Shown: in pieces, positions 38,767 to 48,330 of the stretch | Numbering within the stretch: the first letter of the stretch is position 1 | How the letters are laid out: each line of letters starts with the position of its first letter | DNA from: Rhodanobacter denitrificans | GTDB lineage: Bacteria; Pseudomonadota; Gammaproteobacteria; Xanthomonadales; Rhodanobacteraceae | Direction: 5' to 3' | Length of the DNA: 64,000 nucleotides | Assembly: GCF_003335105.1 (NCBI RefSeq) | Contig: NZ_QFWQ01000003.1 | Location: 434,001 to 498,000 of the forward strand | Program-made: the position numbers and the translations under genes | Notes under the pieces: model-generated | Told to the model about the DNA's origin: nothing | Seen by the model: the letters and a program-made list of their open reading frames with translations, nothing else | Databases searched by the model: none

Positions 38767-41628
38767 TCAGAACCAGCGGCGGTCTTCGCCCGGCCCCTCG
38801 ATGTTGCCGATGCATCGGCCGCACAGCTCGGGGTGTTCAGCGTGGCTGCCAACGTCGTCGCGGCGGTGCCAGCACCGCACGCACTTGGCGGCACCACTGA
38901 CATCGGCGGAAATCCAGGCTTCGGCGCCATCCAGTTCCACCTTCGCCGCATCGTCCGCACGCGGCGTCGATGGTGCCAGGGTGAAATCGGAGGTGATGAA
39001 AAAGAAGCGCAGCTCATCGGCGACCTCGGCATAGCGCGACCGGCTCGCAGCGTCGGTGTTGAGCACCAGCTTCGCTTCCAGCGCCGCGCCGATCCGTTCG
39101 GCCTTGCGCATGCCTTCGAGCACGCGCGCGGCGGTGTCACGGATCGCCAGCAGGTCGGCCCACCAGCGCCGCTGCTCCGGCGTGGCCTGGGTGGCGGTGA
39201 GGCCGTCGTACCAGGTCTCGAACAGCACGCTGTCGCCGCGCTCGCCCGGCAACGCCTGCCAGATCTCCTCCGCGGTGAAGCTTAGGATCGGCGCCAGCCA
39301 GCGCACCAGCGCCTCGCCGATGCGGTACATCGCGCTCTGCGCGCTGCGCCGGCCGCGGCTGTCGGTCGGCATGGTGTAGAGCCGGTCCTTGGTGATGTCG
39401 AGGTACAGCGCGCCCAGTTCATTGGTGCAGAAATTCTGGATGCGCGACACTACTTCTGGATAGTCGTAACGCTCGTACGCGGCGGTCACCGCCTGCTGCA
39501 CGTCATACGCCTGCTGTACCGCCCACTGGTCGAGCAGCACGCTGCCTTCCACCGGCAGCAGGTGTTTCGCGGGGTCGAAGCCGTCGAGGTTGCCGAGCAG
39601 GAAACGTGCGGTATTGCGGATGCGGCGGTAAGCATCGGAGACGCGCTTGAGGATCTCGTCGGAAACGGTCATCTCGTTGCGGTAATCGGCCGAGGCCACC
39701 CACAGGCGCAGCACGTCGGCGCCCAGCGTATCCATCACCTTCTGCGGCGCCACCACGTTGCCCAGCGACTTGGACATCTTGCGGCCGTTCGCGTCCACCG
39801 CGAAGCCATGGGTGAGCACTTCGTTGTAGGGCGCGCGGCCGTGGATCGCCGCCGAAGTCAGCAGCGACGACTGGAACCAGCCGCGATGCTGGTCGGAGCC
39901 TTCCAGGTACATCACCTTGTAGTGCGACGCCCTGCCCTGCTGCAGTTCCGGGCGCTGCCCGATCACCGCGAAATGGGTGACGCCGGAATCGAACCAGACG
40001 TCCAGCACGTCGGTGACTTTCTCGTAGTCGCTCACCTGGTCGCCGATCAGTTCGGCCGCGTCCAGCGCGAACCACGCGTCGATACCGCCCTGCTCCACTT
40101 TCTTCGCGACCTGCTCCAGCAGCGCGACCGAATCCGGGTGCGGTTCCTGCGTGGCCTTGTGCACGAACAGCGCGATCGGCACGCCCCAGGTGCGCTGGCG
40201 CGAGATGCACCAGTCCGGACGCCCGGCAACCATGCCGGCGATGCGCTCCTCACCCCAGCCCGGCACCCAGCGCACGGCCTTGATCGAGGTGAGTGCCGTC
40301 TCGCGCAGCTGCGCCTGCTCCATCGAGATGAACCACTGCGGCGTGGTGCGGTAGATCACCGGCGTCTTGTGCCGCCAGCAGTTCGGGTAGCTGTGCTCGA
40401 TTTTCGCGAACGCCAGCAGCACGCCGCGTCGACGCAGCAGCTCGACGATGGCGTCGTTCGCCTTCCAGATATGCAGGCCGGCCAGTTCGAGACCGTCGGC
40501 CGCTGGCGTATCGGCGCGGTAGGTGCCATGCGATCCGATGTAGTTGAGCAGGCCGATGCCGTATTCGCGCGCCACCACGAAATCCTCGACGCCGTGGTCG
40601 GGCGAGGTGTGCACCGCACCGGTACCGTCCTCGGCGCTGACGTGCTCGCCGAGGATCACCGGCACTTCGCGCGGGTAGAACGGATGGTGCAGTTTCAAAC
40701 CTTCCAGCGCCTTGCCCTCGGCATGACCCAGTACCACCGCCTGCTCCAGCCCGTAACGCTGTGCCGCCTTGTCGACCAGCGCGCTGGCGACGACGAGCAA
40801 CACGCGCTTACCAGCGCGCGACGGGCCTTCGATCAACGCGTATTCCAGATCCGCGCCGAGCGATACCGCCTGGCTTTCCGGCAAGGTCCACGGCGTGGTG
40901 GTCCAGATCGGGATGGCGACGATGGCGTCGCCGGCATCCACGCCGAACTTCGCCGCCAGCGCTTTCGGCTCGACCGCGTCATACGCCACGTCGACCGCGG
41001 GCGAGACCTTGTCGCCGTATTCGATCTCCGCCTCGGCCAGCGCCGAGGCGCAGTCGAAGCACCAGTACACCGGCTTGGCGCCGCGCACCACGTGGCCGTT
41101 GGAGACGATGCGCGCCAGCGCGCGCAGCATGTCGGCCTCGTATTTGAAATCCATCGTACGGTACGGATGCTCCCAGTCGCCGAGCACGCCGAGCCGCCTG
41201 AAGCCGGCGCGCTGGTCGTCGATCTGCTGCTGGGCGTACTCGCGGCACTTCTGGCGGAACTGGGCGGCGTCGAGCTTGTCGCCCGGTTTGCCGTACTTCT
41301 TCTCCACCGCGATCTCGATCGGCAGGCCGTGGCAGTCCCAGCCCGGCACGTAGGGCGCGCGCTGGCCGGCCAGCAGCTTGGACTTGACCACCATGTCCTT
41401 GAGGATCTTGTTGACCGCGTGGCCGATGTGGATCGATCCGTTCGCGTACGGCGGGCCGTCGTGCAGCACGAACACGCTGTCGCGGTGCGCGGTTTTCTGC
41501 TGGATCTGCGCATAGCGGCCGGCCTGCTCCCACTCCGCCAGCCAGCCCGGCTCGCGCTTCGGCAAATCGCCGCGCATCGGGAAATCCGTCTGCGGCAGGT
41601 TGATCGTGCTCTTGTAATCGTGGGTCAT
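38767..41628 (-). CDS. ileS: Isoleucyl-tRNA synthetase
   Basis: 953 residues (E. coli 938). A class I synthetase that charges tRNA-Ile and edits valine. HIGH is at residues 67-70 ([12 protein letters not shown]) and KMSKS at 617-621. The editing domain (CP1) carries [15 protein letters not shown] and [10 protein letters not shown]. The C-terminal zinc finger [12 protein letters not shown] followed by CGRCIGN has all four cysteines. This marks the bacterial mupirocin-sensitive-type IleS. The gene follows ribF by 97 bp and precedes lspA in the conserved cluster. Confidence 0.97.
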   Translation of the reverse strand: MTHDYKSTINLPQTDFPMRGDLPKREPGWLAEWEQAGRYAQIQQKTAHRDSVFVLHDGPPYANGSIHIGHAVNKILKDMVVKSKLLAGQRAPYVPGWDCHGLPIEIAVEKKYGKPGDKLDAAQFRQKCREYAQQQIDDQRAGFRRLGVLGDWEHPYRTMDFKYEADMLRALARIVSNGHVVRGAKPVYWCFDCASALAEAEIEYGDKVSPAVDVAYDAVEPKALAAKFGVDAGDAIVAIPIWTTTPWTLPESQAVSLGADLEYALIEGPSRAGKRVLLVVASALVDKAAQRYGLEQAVVLGHAEGKALEGLKLHHPFYPREVPVILGEHVSAEDGTGAVHTSPDHGVEDFVVAREYGIGLLNYIGSHGTYRADTPAADGLELAGLHIWKANDAIVELLRRRGVLLAFAKIEHSYPNCWRHKTPVIYRTTPQWFISMEQAQLRETALTSIKAVRWVPGWGEERIAGMVAGRPDWCISRQRTWGVPIALFVHKATQEPHPDSVALLEQVAKKVEQGGIDAWFALDAAELIGDQVSDYEKVTDVLDVWFDSGVTHFAVIGQRPELQQGRASHYKVMYLEGSDQHRGWFQSSLLTSAAIHGRAPYNEVLTHGFAVDANGRKMSKSLGNVVAPQKVMDTLGADVLRLWVASADYRNEMTVSDEILKRVSDAYRRIRNTARFLLGNLDGFDPAKHLLPVEGSVLLDQWAVQQAYDVQQAVTAAYERYDYPEVVSRIQNFCTNELGALYLDITKDRLYTMPTDSRGRRSAQSAMYRIGEALVRWLAPILSFTAEEIWQALPGERGDSVLFETWYDGLTATQATPEQRRWWADLLAIRDTAARVLEGMRKAERIGAALEAKLVLNTDAASRSRYAEVADELRFFFITSDFTLAPSTPRADDAAKVELDGAEAWISADVSGAAKCVRCWHRRDDVGSHAEHPELCGRCIGNIEGPGEDRRWF

Positions 41629-41725
41629 TGCCTGGATGCCGTCACTGAGGTGTTGCCGCCCGCCAACCGGCAGGCAAAGAAGGGAAAGTTAATCGATTTC
41701 GACCCGTGCCGTAATGCCCGCGTCT

Positions 41726-42679
41726 TCACGCCTCGACCAGGCGCGGGTTCATGCCCAGCAGCTCGCGCGCCTGGCGCGAGTCCAGCGCCATCTGCGCCTT
41801 CAGCGGTTCCAGCCCGTCGAACTTCTGCTCGTCGCGCAGCTTGGCGACGAACTGCACCGCCATGCGCTGGCCGTACAGATCGCCGTCGAAGTCGAACAAG
41901 TGCACCTCCAGCAACGGCTCGGCGACCTCGTTCACGGTGGGGCGCACGCCGAGGCTGGCCACGCCCGGCCAGCTGCACTCGCCCTCGCCCAGCCCCACGC
42001 GCACCGCAAAGATGCCCTGGATCGGGCTGACCCGTTGCTGCAGGTGGATGTTCGCGGTGGGATAGCCCAGCGTGCGGCCGAGCTGGTTGCCGTACTCCAC
42101 CCTGCCGTCGATCACGAACGGCCGGCCCAGCAACGGCTCGGCCCCGGCGAACTCGCCGGCCGCCAGCAAGGCGCGCACCCGGCTCGCCGAGACGCGGGCG
42201 CCGTCGAGCTGCACCGCCGGCATGGTGCAGGCCTGGAAGCCGAGTTCGGCGCCCATCCGCTCCAGCAGCGCCACGTCGCCCACGCGCTTGTGGCCAAAGC
42301 GGAAATCGCCGCCCACCCAGACCTCGCGCGCCGCGAGCCGCTGGACCAGCACCCGCCGCACGAAATCCTCGGCCGGCATCAGGGTCAGCGTGCGGTTGAA
42401 GCGCAGCAGCAGGGTGTGCTCCATGCCGGCCGCGGCGAAGCCGCGCAGTTTCTCGCGCACGCTGGACAGCCGCGGCACCGGCTCCGGCGAGAAGAAAGCC
42501 CGCGGCAGTGGCTCGAAACTCACCACCACCGGGCTGCAGCCGAGCGCCTGCGCGCGCTCGCGCACCTGCGCCAGCAACGCCTGGTGGCCGCGGTGCAGGC
42601 CGTCGAACGCGCCGACCGCGACCACGCTGCCGCGCGGCGCCAGGCAGGAGCCTGCGAGATCCCGGGAAAGTCTCATCAT
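41726..42679 (-). CDS. ribF: Bifunctional riboflavin kinase/FAD synthetase (RibF)
   Basis: 317 residues (E. coli 313). Converts riboflavin to FMN and then FAD. The N-terminal adenylyltransferase has GAFDGLHRGHQALL (HxGH-type nucleotide site) and the VSASRVRALLAAGEFAGA block. The C-terminal kinase domain has GRTLGYPTANIHL (ATP/Mg site) and GVASLGVRPTVNE. Two consecutive ATG codons begin the frame. It is 31 bp after murJ on the same strand and upstream of ileS. Confidence 0.97.
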   Translation of the reverse strand: MMRLSRDLAGSCLAPRGSVVAVGAFDGLHRGHQALLAQVRERAQALGCSPVVVSFEPLPRAFFSPEPVPRLSSVREKLRGFAAAGMEHTLLLRFNRTLTLMPAEDFVRRVLVQRLAAREVWVGGDFRFGHKRVGDVALLERMGAELGFQACTMPAVQLDGARVSASRVRALLAAGEFAGAEPLLGRPFVIDGRVEYGNQLGRTLGYPTANIHLQQRVSPIQGIFAVRVGLGEGECSWPGVASLGVRPTVNEVAEPLLEVHLFDFDGDLYGQRMAVQFVAKLRDEQKFDGLEPLKAQMALDSRQARELLGMNPRLVEA

Positions 42680-42709
42680 CGCGTGAGTATAACGGTGGGG
42701 CGGAAGGGT

Positions 42710-44320
42710 TCACGCACCGCGCAGGTCGCGCAGGCGGAAGCCCCCGGCAAACAGCATGGCCACGTAACTGGCCCCGCCAGCCAGTACCAGCACGGCCAGA
42801 TGCCACAGCCGGGTCAGCACCGGCACGCCGTGGACCCAGTCCGGCCACACCCAGCGGCCGAGCAACAGCACCGCCACCATCACCACGCAGGCCGCCGCCA
42901 GCCGCAGCAGGTGCCGCGACCAGCCCGGCTGGCGCTGATACACGCCGGCCTTCCTCAGCCAGTGCCACAACAGCCACAGGTTCACATAGGCGGCCACCGC
43001 GCTGGCCAGGCCCAGCGCCATGTGCAGGCCCGGCAGCCGGGCCAGGCCGTCGAGCCACGTCAACCGCTTCAGCTCGGGCGATGCCCACAGCTCGAACAGC
43101 AGCGCCAGGAACACCACGTTCAACAGCATGTTGCTGAGCAGCGAGGCCACCGCCGCACGCACCGGGGTACGCGTGTCCTGGCGCGCGTAGAACGCCGGCA
43201 GCAGCACCTTCACCAGCGCGAACGCGGGCAACCCGAAACTCAGCGCGGTGATCGACAGCGTCGCCATGTGCGTGTCGTGCGCGCTCCAGTGGCCATGCTG
43301 GAACAGCGTGGCGACCAGCGGCCCGGCCAGCAGCATCAGCGCGAACATCGCCGGCACCGCGATCAGCAGGGTGACGCGCAGGCCCCAGTCCAGCGCGCGC
43401 GAGAAGCCGGCCGTGTCGGTGCTGACATGATGGCGCGACAGCGACGGCAGGATCACCGTGCCCAGCGCCACGCCGAACACGCCCAGCGGCAGTTCCAGGA
43501 ACCGGTCCGCCTGCGACAGCCAGCTCTGCGAGCCGACCACCAGCAGCGAGGCGATCACCGTGTCGAACAGCAGGTTGATCTGCGCCACGGAAGAGCCGAA
43601 CAGGGTCGGCACCATCAGCCGCATGATCCGGCGCACCTCCGGGTGGCTCCAGCCCCAGCGCGGCAGGGTCAGCAGGTCCAGGCCGCGCAGCGCCGGCAAC
43701 TGGAACAGCAACTGCAGGATGCCGGCCGCCAGGATCGCCCAGCCCATCGCCATGATCGGCGTGTGCAGCCGCTTCGACAGCCACAGCGCGCCGGCGATCA
43801 TGCACAGGTTGAGGATCACCGGGGTCAGCGCCGGCAGCCCGAAGCGATGGAAACTGTTCAGCGCGCCGCCGGACAATGCGGTCAGCGAGACGAACAGCAG
43901 GAACGGGAAGGTCAGCCGCAGCAGCTCGACGGTCAGCTCGAACTTGCGCGGCTCGTCGATCGCGCCGGGCGAGAACAGCACGGTCACCTGCGGCGCGAAG
44001 ATGATCCCCAGCGCGGTGATCAGCAGCAGCACGCCACCCAAGGTGCCCGATACCCGCGCCATCAGCTCCTTCAGCTGCGCATGCGTGCCCTTTTCCTTCA
44101 CTTCCGTGAAAACCGGCACGAAGGCGGTGGAAAACGAGCCCTCGGCGAACAGCCGGCGCATGAAGTTGGGAATGCGGAACGCCACCCAGAACGCGTCGGT
44201 GGCGCCGTTGGCGCCGAACGCGGCGTTGATCGACATGTCGCGCACCAGGCCGAGCACCCGCGAGACCATCGTCATGCTGCTGAACGAGAGCAGTCCGCGG
44301 AGCATGCTGGGGGACTTCAT
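42710..44320 (-). CDS. murJ: Lipid II flippase MurJ
   Basis: 536 residues with about 14 membrane helices. MurJ moves lipid II across the inner membrane for peptidoglycan synthesis (MOP superfamily). Recognisable blocks are MLRGLLSFSSMTMVSRVLGL, the DAFWVAFRIPNFMRRLFAEG loop, FVPVFTE and the central RVTLLIAVPAMFALMLLAGP. Charged residues of the central cavity (Arg22 region and the RIPN arginine) are kept. First gene of the murJ-ribF-ileS-lspA-ispH run and divergent from rpsT, the standard gammaproteobacterial arrangement. Confidence 0.95.
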   Translation of the reverse strand: MKSPSMLRGLLSFSSMTMVSRVLGLVRDMSINAAFGANGATDAFWVAFRIPNFMRRLFAEGSFSTAFVPVFTEVKEKGTHAQLKELMARVSGTLGGVLLLITALGIIFAPQVTVLFSPGAIDEPRKFELTVELLRLTFPFLLFVSLTALSGGALNSFHRFGLPALTPVILNLCMIAGALWLSKRLHTPIMAMGWAILAAGILQLLFQLPALRGLDLLTLPRWGWSHPEVRRIMRLMVPTLFGSSVAQINLLFDTVIASLLVVGSQSWLSQADRFLELPLGVFGVALGTVILPSLSRHHVSTDTAGFSRALDWGLRVTLLIAVPAMFALMLLAGPLVATLFQHGHWSAHDTHMATLSITALSFGLPAFALVKVLLPAFYARQDTRTPVRAAVASLLSNMLLNVVFLALLFELWASPELKRLTWLDGLARLPGLHMALGLASAVAAYVNLWLLWHWLRKAGVYQRQPGWSRHLLRLAAACVVMVAVLLLGRWVWPDWVHGVPVLTRLWHLAVLVLAGGASYVAMLFAGGFRLRDLRGA

Positions 44321-44478
44321 GGGGCTGTTTTCGACCTTTACGGACCGGGCGCACGGGGCGCGTAGTGTGACAGCCGCGACCGGCAGGATGACAGCCCGTG
44401 CTGTGGCAAAATACCGGCAGCGCGGGCCGTCCGGCTGGTCGACACCCGTCCGTGGCCCATGCCTGCCCGTCTAAATGA

Positions 44479-44507
44479 TTGACGCACAGGCGAATCGGCC
44501 GCATAAT
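44479..44507 (+). promoter_or_regulatory. Sigma-70 promoter of rpsT
   Basis: TTGACG (44479-44484) and CATAAT (44502-44507) are separated by 17 bp. Transcription should begin about 44514, leaving a leader of about 40 nt before the TTG start codon, in which autogenous control by S20 is known in E. coli. Confidence 0.8.
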
Positions 44508-44554
44508 TGCCGTCTTTTTCCACCCAACCCAACACTGCATCCCGGAGTTCTACC

Positions 44555-44818
44555 TTGGCCAACATCAAGTCCGCGAAGAAGCGCGCGCGCCAGTCCGAAC
44601 AGCGCCGTCTGCGCAACATCAGCGCGCGCTCCATGGTCCGCACCGCCCTGAAGAAGGTCGTCAAGGCCATCGAGGCCAAGGACAAGGCCGGCGCCGTCGC
44701 CGCGTTCACCGCCGCCCAGCCGGTGATGGATCGTTACGCCGCCCGCGGCCTGATCCACAAGAACAAGGCCGCACGCCACAAGAGCCGCCTCAACGCGAAG
44801 ATCCGCGAACTGGCGTAA
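44555..44818 (+). CDS. rpsT: Small ribosomal subunit protein bS20
   Basis: 87 residues, basic and helical ([20 protein letters not shown]). A primary 16S rRNA binding protein of the 30S subunit. The start is TTG at 44555, placed after GGAG (44544-44547), which gives the exact usual N-terminus; the E. coli gene also uses UUG, as part of its autoregulation. A longer frame opening at 44507 would add 16 residues encoded by the leader and is rejected. Divergent from murJ and followed by a clear intrinsic terminator. Confidence 0.97.
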   Translation: MANIKSAKKRARQSEQRRLRNISARSMVRTALKKVVKAIEAKDKAGAVAAFTAAQPVMDRYAARGLIHKNKAARHKSRLNAKIRELA

Positions 44819-44844
44819 GCCGGAGCGCGACCCGCGTCAAACGG

Positions 44845-44869
44845 AAAAGCCGGCGCAAGCCGGCTTTTT
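44845..44869 (+). terminator. Intrinsic terminator of rpsT
   Basis: Arms AAAAGCCGGC (44845-44854) and GCCGGCTTTT (44859-44868) surround a GCAA tetraloop; a T-run completes it. It lies 26 bp after the stop codon. Confidence 0.92.
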
Positions 44870-44903
44870 CATGCCTTGGTTTTGCCCCCCTACCTGCAGC
44901 TTT

Positions 44904-44973
44904 CGTAGGGCGGGCACCGCCCGCCGCTTTTACGTAGGGGCGGCAAGAGCCGGCGGGCACCGCCCGCCCTACG
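44904..44973. repeat. Family A palindromic repeat between rpsT and the feo genes
   Basis: CGTAGGGCGGGCACCGCCCG at the left and CGGGCACCGCCCGCCCTACG at the right, inverted around CTTTTACGTAGGGGCGGCAAG. It fills the convergent gap between rpsT and the minus-strand Cys-rich gene and resembles the element at 21754-21823. Confidence 0.75.
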
Positions 44974-45015
44974 TCACGGGCAGGAACGGGCCGGTGCGTA
45001 CCCGCCCACACGGCA

Positions 45016-45318
45016 TCAACGGCGCGGGCGGAACTCTAGCGGCATCGGCTCGCCGGGCCGCGCGGTGGCCGGCGGCTTGGGGCCGCAGGCGCCGCAGGTG
45101 CTGCAGCCGTCGCTGCAATCGCCGGTGGCTTCACTCGGTTGCAGGCGCCGGCCGAAAGCCCGCGCCAGCGCGCCGCGGCCGGGCCGACTGAAGTGGATGG
45201 ACGCGGCGGCCAGCCAGCGGTTGGTCGTTTTCCGCGCCAGCTTGCGCATCACGATCCACACGCTGGCCAGCACGATCAGCCCGACCACCACGTACTGCAC
45301 AAGCAGGCCGGTGCTCAT
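45016..45318 (-). CDS. FeoB-associated Cys-rich membrane protein
   Basis: 100 residues. One membrane helix (about 7-24, VQYVVVGLIVLASVWIVM) is followed by a basic linker and a cysteine cluster CSDGCSTCGACG at residues 68-79, then a Pro-rich tail. The start overlaps the feoB stop (ATGA), so it is translated with feoB. Small Cys-rich membrane proteins downstream of feoB are common and are thought to help iron delivery or FeoB assembly; the role is not proven. It is distinct from winged-helix FeoC, which has a different size and no membrane helix. Confidence 0.78.
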   Translation of the reverse strand: MSTGLLVQYVVVGLIVLASVWIVMRKLARKTTNRWLAAASIHFSRPGRGALARAFGRRLQPSEATGDCSDGCSTCGACGPKPPATARPGEPMPLEFRPRR

Positions 45319-47147
45319 GTCAGCGCCCTCGTCACCTGGTACACCACGAACGACGCGGCGTAGGCCATCACGAACATGTAGCCGAACGAAATCGCCACGT
45401 TGCGCCAGGAATCGGTCTCGCGCTTGATGATCGCCAGGGTGGACATGCACTGCGGCGCATAGGCGAACCACACCAGCAGCGACAGCGCGCTGGCCAGCGG
45501 GATCTGCCCCGCCAGCGCCTGCCCCAGCCCCCCGCCCTCGCCGCCCACCAGGTAGACGGTGGCCAGCGCCGCCACCGCGGTCTCGCGTGCGGCAAACGCC
45601 GGGATCAACGCCAGGCTGATCTGCCAGTTGAAACCGATCGGCGCGAACACGTACTGCAGGCCGCGACCGATGTAGCCGGCGAAGCTGTAGTCGATCGCCG
45701 GCAGGGTTGCCCCCTCCGGCGCGCCCGGGAAGGTGGAGAGGAACCACATCAGCACGGTCAGGCCGAGGATCACCCCGGTCAGCCGCTTCAGGAAGATCAT
45801 GCCGCGCTCGTACAGCCCGATCGCCACGTCGCGCGCTTTCGGCAGGCGGTACGAGGGCAGCTCCATCAGCAGCGCGTGTTCGCTCTTGTCGCGGCGCAGA
45901 TGTTTCATCACCCAGCCCACCAGCATCGCGCCGAGGATGCCGGCCAGGTACAGCGCGAACAGCACCACGCCCTGCAGGTTGAACACGCCGAACACGTAGC
46001 GGACCGGAATGAACGCGCCGATCAGGAGTGCGTACACCGGCAGCCGCGCCGAGCAGGTCATCAGCGGCGCGATCAGGATGGTGGTGATGCGGTCGCGCGG
46101 GTCCTGGATGCTGCGCGTGCCCATGATGCCGGGGATCGCGCAGGCGAAGCTGGACAACAGCGGGATGAACGAGCGCCCGGTCAGCCCCACCGACAGCATC
46201 AGGCGGTCGAGCAGGAACGCCGCGCGCGGCAGGTAGCCGGATTCCTCCAGCGTGAGGATGAAGAAGAACAGCACCAGGATCACCGGCAGGAAACCCAGCA
46301 CGGTGCCGAGGCCGCCGAACAGCCCGTCGACCACCAGGCTTCGCAGCGGTCCGGCCGGCATCAGCGCGGCGACGTGCTCGCCCATCCAGCCGAAGCCGTC
46401 GCCGACCAGGTCGCTCATCGGCTTGCCGGCCGCATAGACCGCCTGGAACACCAGGAACATCACCACCGCCAGGATCATCAGGCCGAACACCGGGTGCAGC
46501 GCCCAGCGATCCAGTGCGTCGTCGAGCTCGGCGGTGACCCGCGGCATGCGCACCGTCGCCGCCAGCAGCTTGCGCACCTGAGCATGCAGGTCGGCGCTGC
46601 TAGCCGCGTCGTCCGGCTGTACCGCCGCCGGGGGCACCTCGCCGTCGACCCGTTCGATCAGCGCCTGCGCGCCGCCGCGCCGCACCGCCACCGTCTCCAC
46701 CACCGGCAGGCCCAGCCGCCGCTGCAGTTCCGGCACGTCGATCGCGATGCCGCGCGAGCGCGCGGTGTCCATCATGTTCAACGCCAGCACCACCGGGCGG
46801 CCCAGCCGCCTCACCTCCAGCACGAAGCGCAGGTGCAGGCGCAGGTTGGTCGCGTCGGCCACGCACACGATCAGGTCCGGCGGCGTCTCGCCCGGGTAGT
46901 TGCCGGCGCAGACGTCGCGGGTGATCTGCTCGTCCGGGCTGTTGGCGTCGAAGCTGTAGGCGCCAGGCAGGTCGAGGATCTGCAGCACGCGACCGGACGG
47001 GGCGGTGAAGCGGCCCTCCTTGCGCTCCACCGTGACGCCGGCGTAGTTCGCCACCTTCTGGCGGCCACCGGTGAGCAGGTTGAACAGCGCGGTCTTGCCG
47101 CAGTTCGGGTTGCCGACCAGGGCGATGCGCAGGGTCGACGCGCTCAT
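45315..47147 (-). CDS. feoB: Ferrous iron transporter FeoB
   Basis: 610 residues, shorter than the 773 of E. coli FeoB, as usual in xanthomonads. The N-terminal G domain has G1 GNPNCGKT (12-19), G2 NYAGVTVE, G3 DLPGAYS and G4 NMMD. A helical GDI-like segment and about eight membrane helices with the Gate motifs follow (SCACAIPGI-type loop is read as SFACAIPGIMGTRS; MTCSARLPVY contains the conserved cysteine). The start ATG 47147 overlaps the feoA stop. It imports Fe(II) across the inner membrane together with FeoA. Confidence 0.96.
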   Translation of the reverse strand: MSASTLRIALVGNPNCGKTALFNLLTGGRQKVANYAGVTVERKEGRFTAPSGRVLQILDLPGAYSFDANSPDEQITRDVCAGNYPGETPPDLIVCVADATNLRLHLRFVLEVRRLGRPVVLALNMMDTARSRGIAIDVPELQRRLGLPVVETVAVRRGGAQALIERVDGEVPPAAVQPDDAASSADLHAQVRKLLAATVRMPRVTAELDDALDRWALHPVFGLMILAVVMFLVFQAVYAAGKPMSDLVGDGFGWMGEHVAALMPAGPLRSLVVDGLFGGLGTVLGFLPVILVLFFFILTLEESGYLPRAAFLLDRLMLSVGLTGRSFIPLLSSFACAIPGIMGTRSIQDPRDRITTILIAPLMTCSARLPVYALLIGAFIPVRYVFGVFNLQGVVLFALYLAGILGAMLVGWVMKHLRRDKSEHALLMELPSYRLPKARDVAIGLYERGMIFLKRLTGVILGLTVLMWFLSTFPGAPEGATLPAIDYSFAGYIGRGLQYVFAPIGFNWQISLALIPAFAARETAVAALATVYLVGGEGGGLGQALAGQIPLASALSLLVWFAYAPQCMSTLAIIKRETDSWRNVAISFGYMFVMAYAASFVVYQVTRALT

Positions 47148-47389
47148 GCCGCCACACCGGTGCGCACGCTGACCCGGGCCGCCTCGGCGCGGCGCAGGGC
47201 GAAGCGGGTGAAGCCGATCTGGATCAGCAGCGGATCGCCGCCCATCGGCCCCACCGCCACCACGCGCACCGGCTCGCCGTCGACGAAACCCAGGTCGCGC
47301 AGGCGTTGCGCGATCGGATCCGCCGCATGCGCGTCGTCCACGCGGTCGACCACGGCCGGGGCACCCTTGGGCAAATCGGACAAACGCAC
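47144..47389 (-). CDS. feoA: Ferrous iron transport protein FeoA
   Basis: 81 residues from GTG 47389 (MRLSDLPKGAPAVV). An SH3-like cytoplasmic protein that works with FeoB. Typical blocks are the LSDLPKG start, QRLRDLGFVDGEPVRVVA and GDPLLIQIGFTRFALRRAEA. A TTG at 47404 would add five residues, but it lies only a few bases from the likely transcription start, so GTG is preferred. It heads the feoA-feoB-Cys-rich operon with two successive ATGA overlaps. Confidence 0.9.
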   Translation of the reverse strand: MRLSDLPKGAPAVVDRVDDAHAADPIAQRLRDLGFVDGEPVRVVAVGPMGGDPLLIQIGFTRFALRRAEAARVSVRTGVAA

Positions 47390-47400
47390 GGGCCGGATTC

Positions 47401-47425
47401 TCAAATAAGAACAATTCGCATTGTA
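47401..47425 (-). promoter_or_regulatory. Candidate feo promoter -10 and Fur-like site
   Basis: On the minus strand TACAAT (47425-47420) is a good -10 box and is followed by GCGAATTGTTCTTATTTGAG, an A/T-rich stretch that resembles an imperfect Fur box. No good -35 box is seen. Fur control of feoABC is the rule in related bacteria; the site here is imperfect and needs testing. Confidence 0.35.
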
Positions 47426-47510
47426 GACCCTGGCCCGTCCCGCTGCACCACGCCGATTGCCGCACCCCCGGTGCGTTTATCATCGCGTTATTTGCAACCC
47501 GGGATCCGCG

Positions 47511-48302
47511 ATGACCGACTCCATCCTCAGCGAACGCCGCGGCTCGGCTGCCTGGCTCACCCTGAACCGCCCGCAGATCCACAACGCGTTCGACGATGCG
47601 CTGATTGCCGCGCTCACCGAGGCGCTGGCCGCCGCCGATGCCGATCCAGCCGTGCGCACGGTGGTGCTCTCCGGCAACGGCAGCTGCTTCTCCGCCGGCG
47701 CCGACCTCAACTGGATGCGCGGCATGGCCGCCGCGAGCGAGCGGGAGAACCGCGAGGATTCGTTGCGCCTGGCGCGGCTGATGCGCACCCTACAGTTCCT
47801 GTCCAAGCCCACCGTCGCGCGCGTCAACGGCGCCGCCTACGGCGGCGGCGTGGGCCTGGTTGCCTGCTGTGACATCGCGATCGGCGTGGACAGCGCCAAG
47901 TTCGCGCTGTCGGAAGTGAAGCTGGGCCTGGTGCCGGCGGTGATTTCGCCCTACGTAGTCGCCGCGATCGGCCTGCGCGAGGCGCGCCGGCTGTTCGTCA
48001 CCGGCGAGGTGTTCGACGCCGCCGAGGCGCAGCGCATCGGCCTGCTGCATGCGGTGGTGGCCGGCACCGAACTGGACGAGGCGATCGAGCGCCAGCTGTA
48101 CCTGCTGGCCAAGGCCGGGCCGCTGGCCCAGCGCGAGGCGAAGCGGCTGGCGCTGCGCATCGGCGGCGCCGAGATGACCGAAGCCGAACGCATCGATACC
48201 GAAAACGCCGCGCTGATCGCCCGCCTGCGCGTGTCGCCGGAGGGCCAGCATGGGCTGGGGGCCTTCCTCGACAAGCGCGCGCCGGCATGGATCACCGGTT
48301 GA
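47511..48302 (+). CDS. liuC: Enoyl-CoA hydratase/isomerase family, probable methylglutaconyl-CoA hydratase (LiuC)
   Basis: 263 residues of the crotonase fold. The oxyanion-hole segments CFSAGADLNWM and NGAAYGGGVGLVACCDIAI are present, with the catalytic acid expected in the SEVKLGLVPAVISPYV block. The LVPAVISPYVV form is typical of LiuC enzymes, which hydrate 3-methylglutaconyl-CoA to HMG-CoA in leucine catabolism. Its position just before liuD and liuE supports this. It is divergent from feoA across a 121-bp gap and is the first gene of the group; liuA and liuB are not here. Confidence 0.88.
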   Translation: MTDSILSERRGSAAWLTLNRPQIHNAFDDALIAALTEALAAADADPAVRTVVLSGNGSCFSAGADLNWMRGMAAASERENREDSLRLARLMRTLQFLSKPTVARVNGAAYGGGVGLVACCDIAIGVDSAKFALSEVKLGLVPAVISPYVVAAIGLREARRLFVTGEVFDAAEAQRIGLLHAVVAGTELDEAIERQLYLLAKAGPLAQREAKRLALRIGGAEMTEAERIDTENAALIARLRVSPEGQHGLGAFLDKRAPAWITG

Positions 48303-48330
48303 CCCGCCCGACGCGACGCGAGTAATCCAC

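Noticed and set aside
44507-44554. Longer rpsT starting at 44507
   Set aside because: Would translate the leader just after the promoter; the TTG at 44555 with GGAG gives the exact S20 N-terminus.
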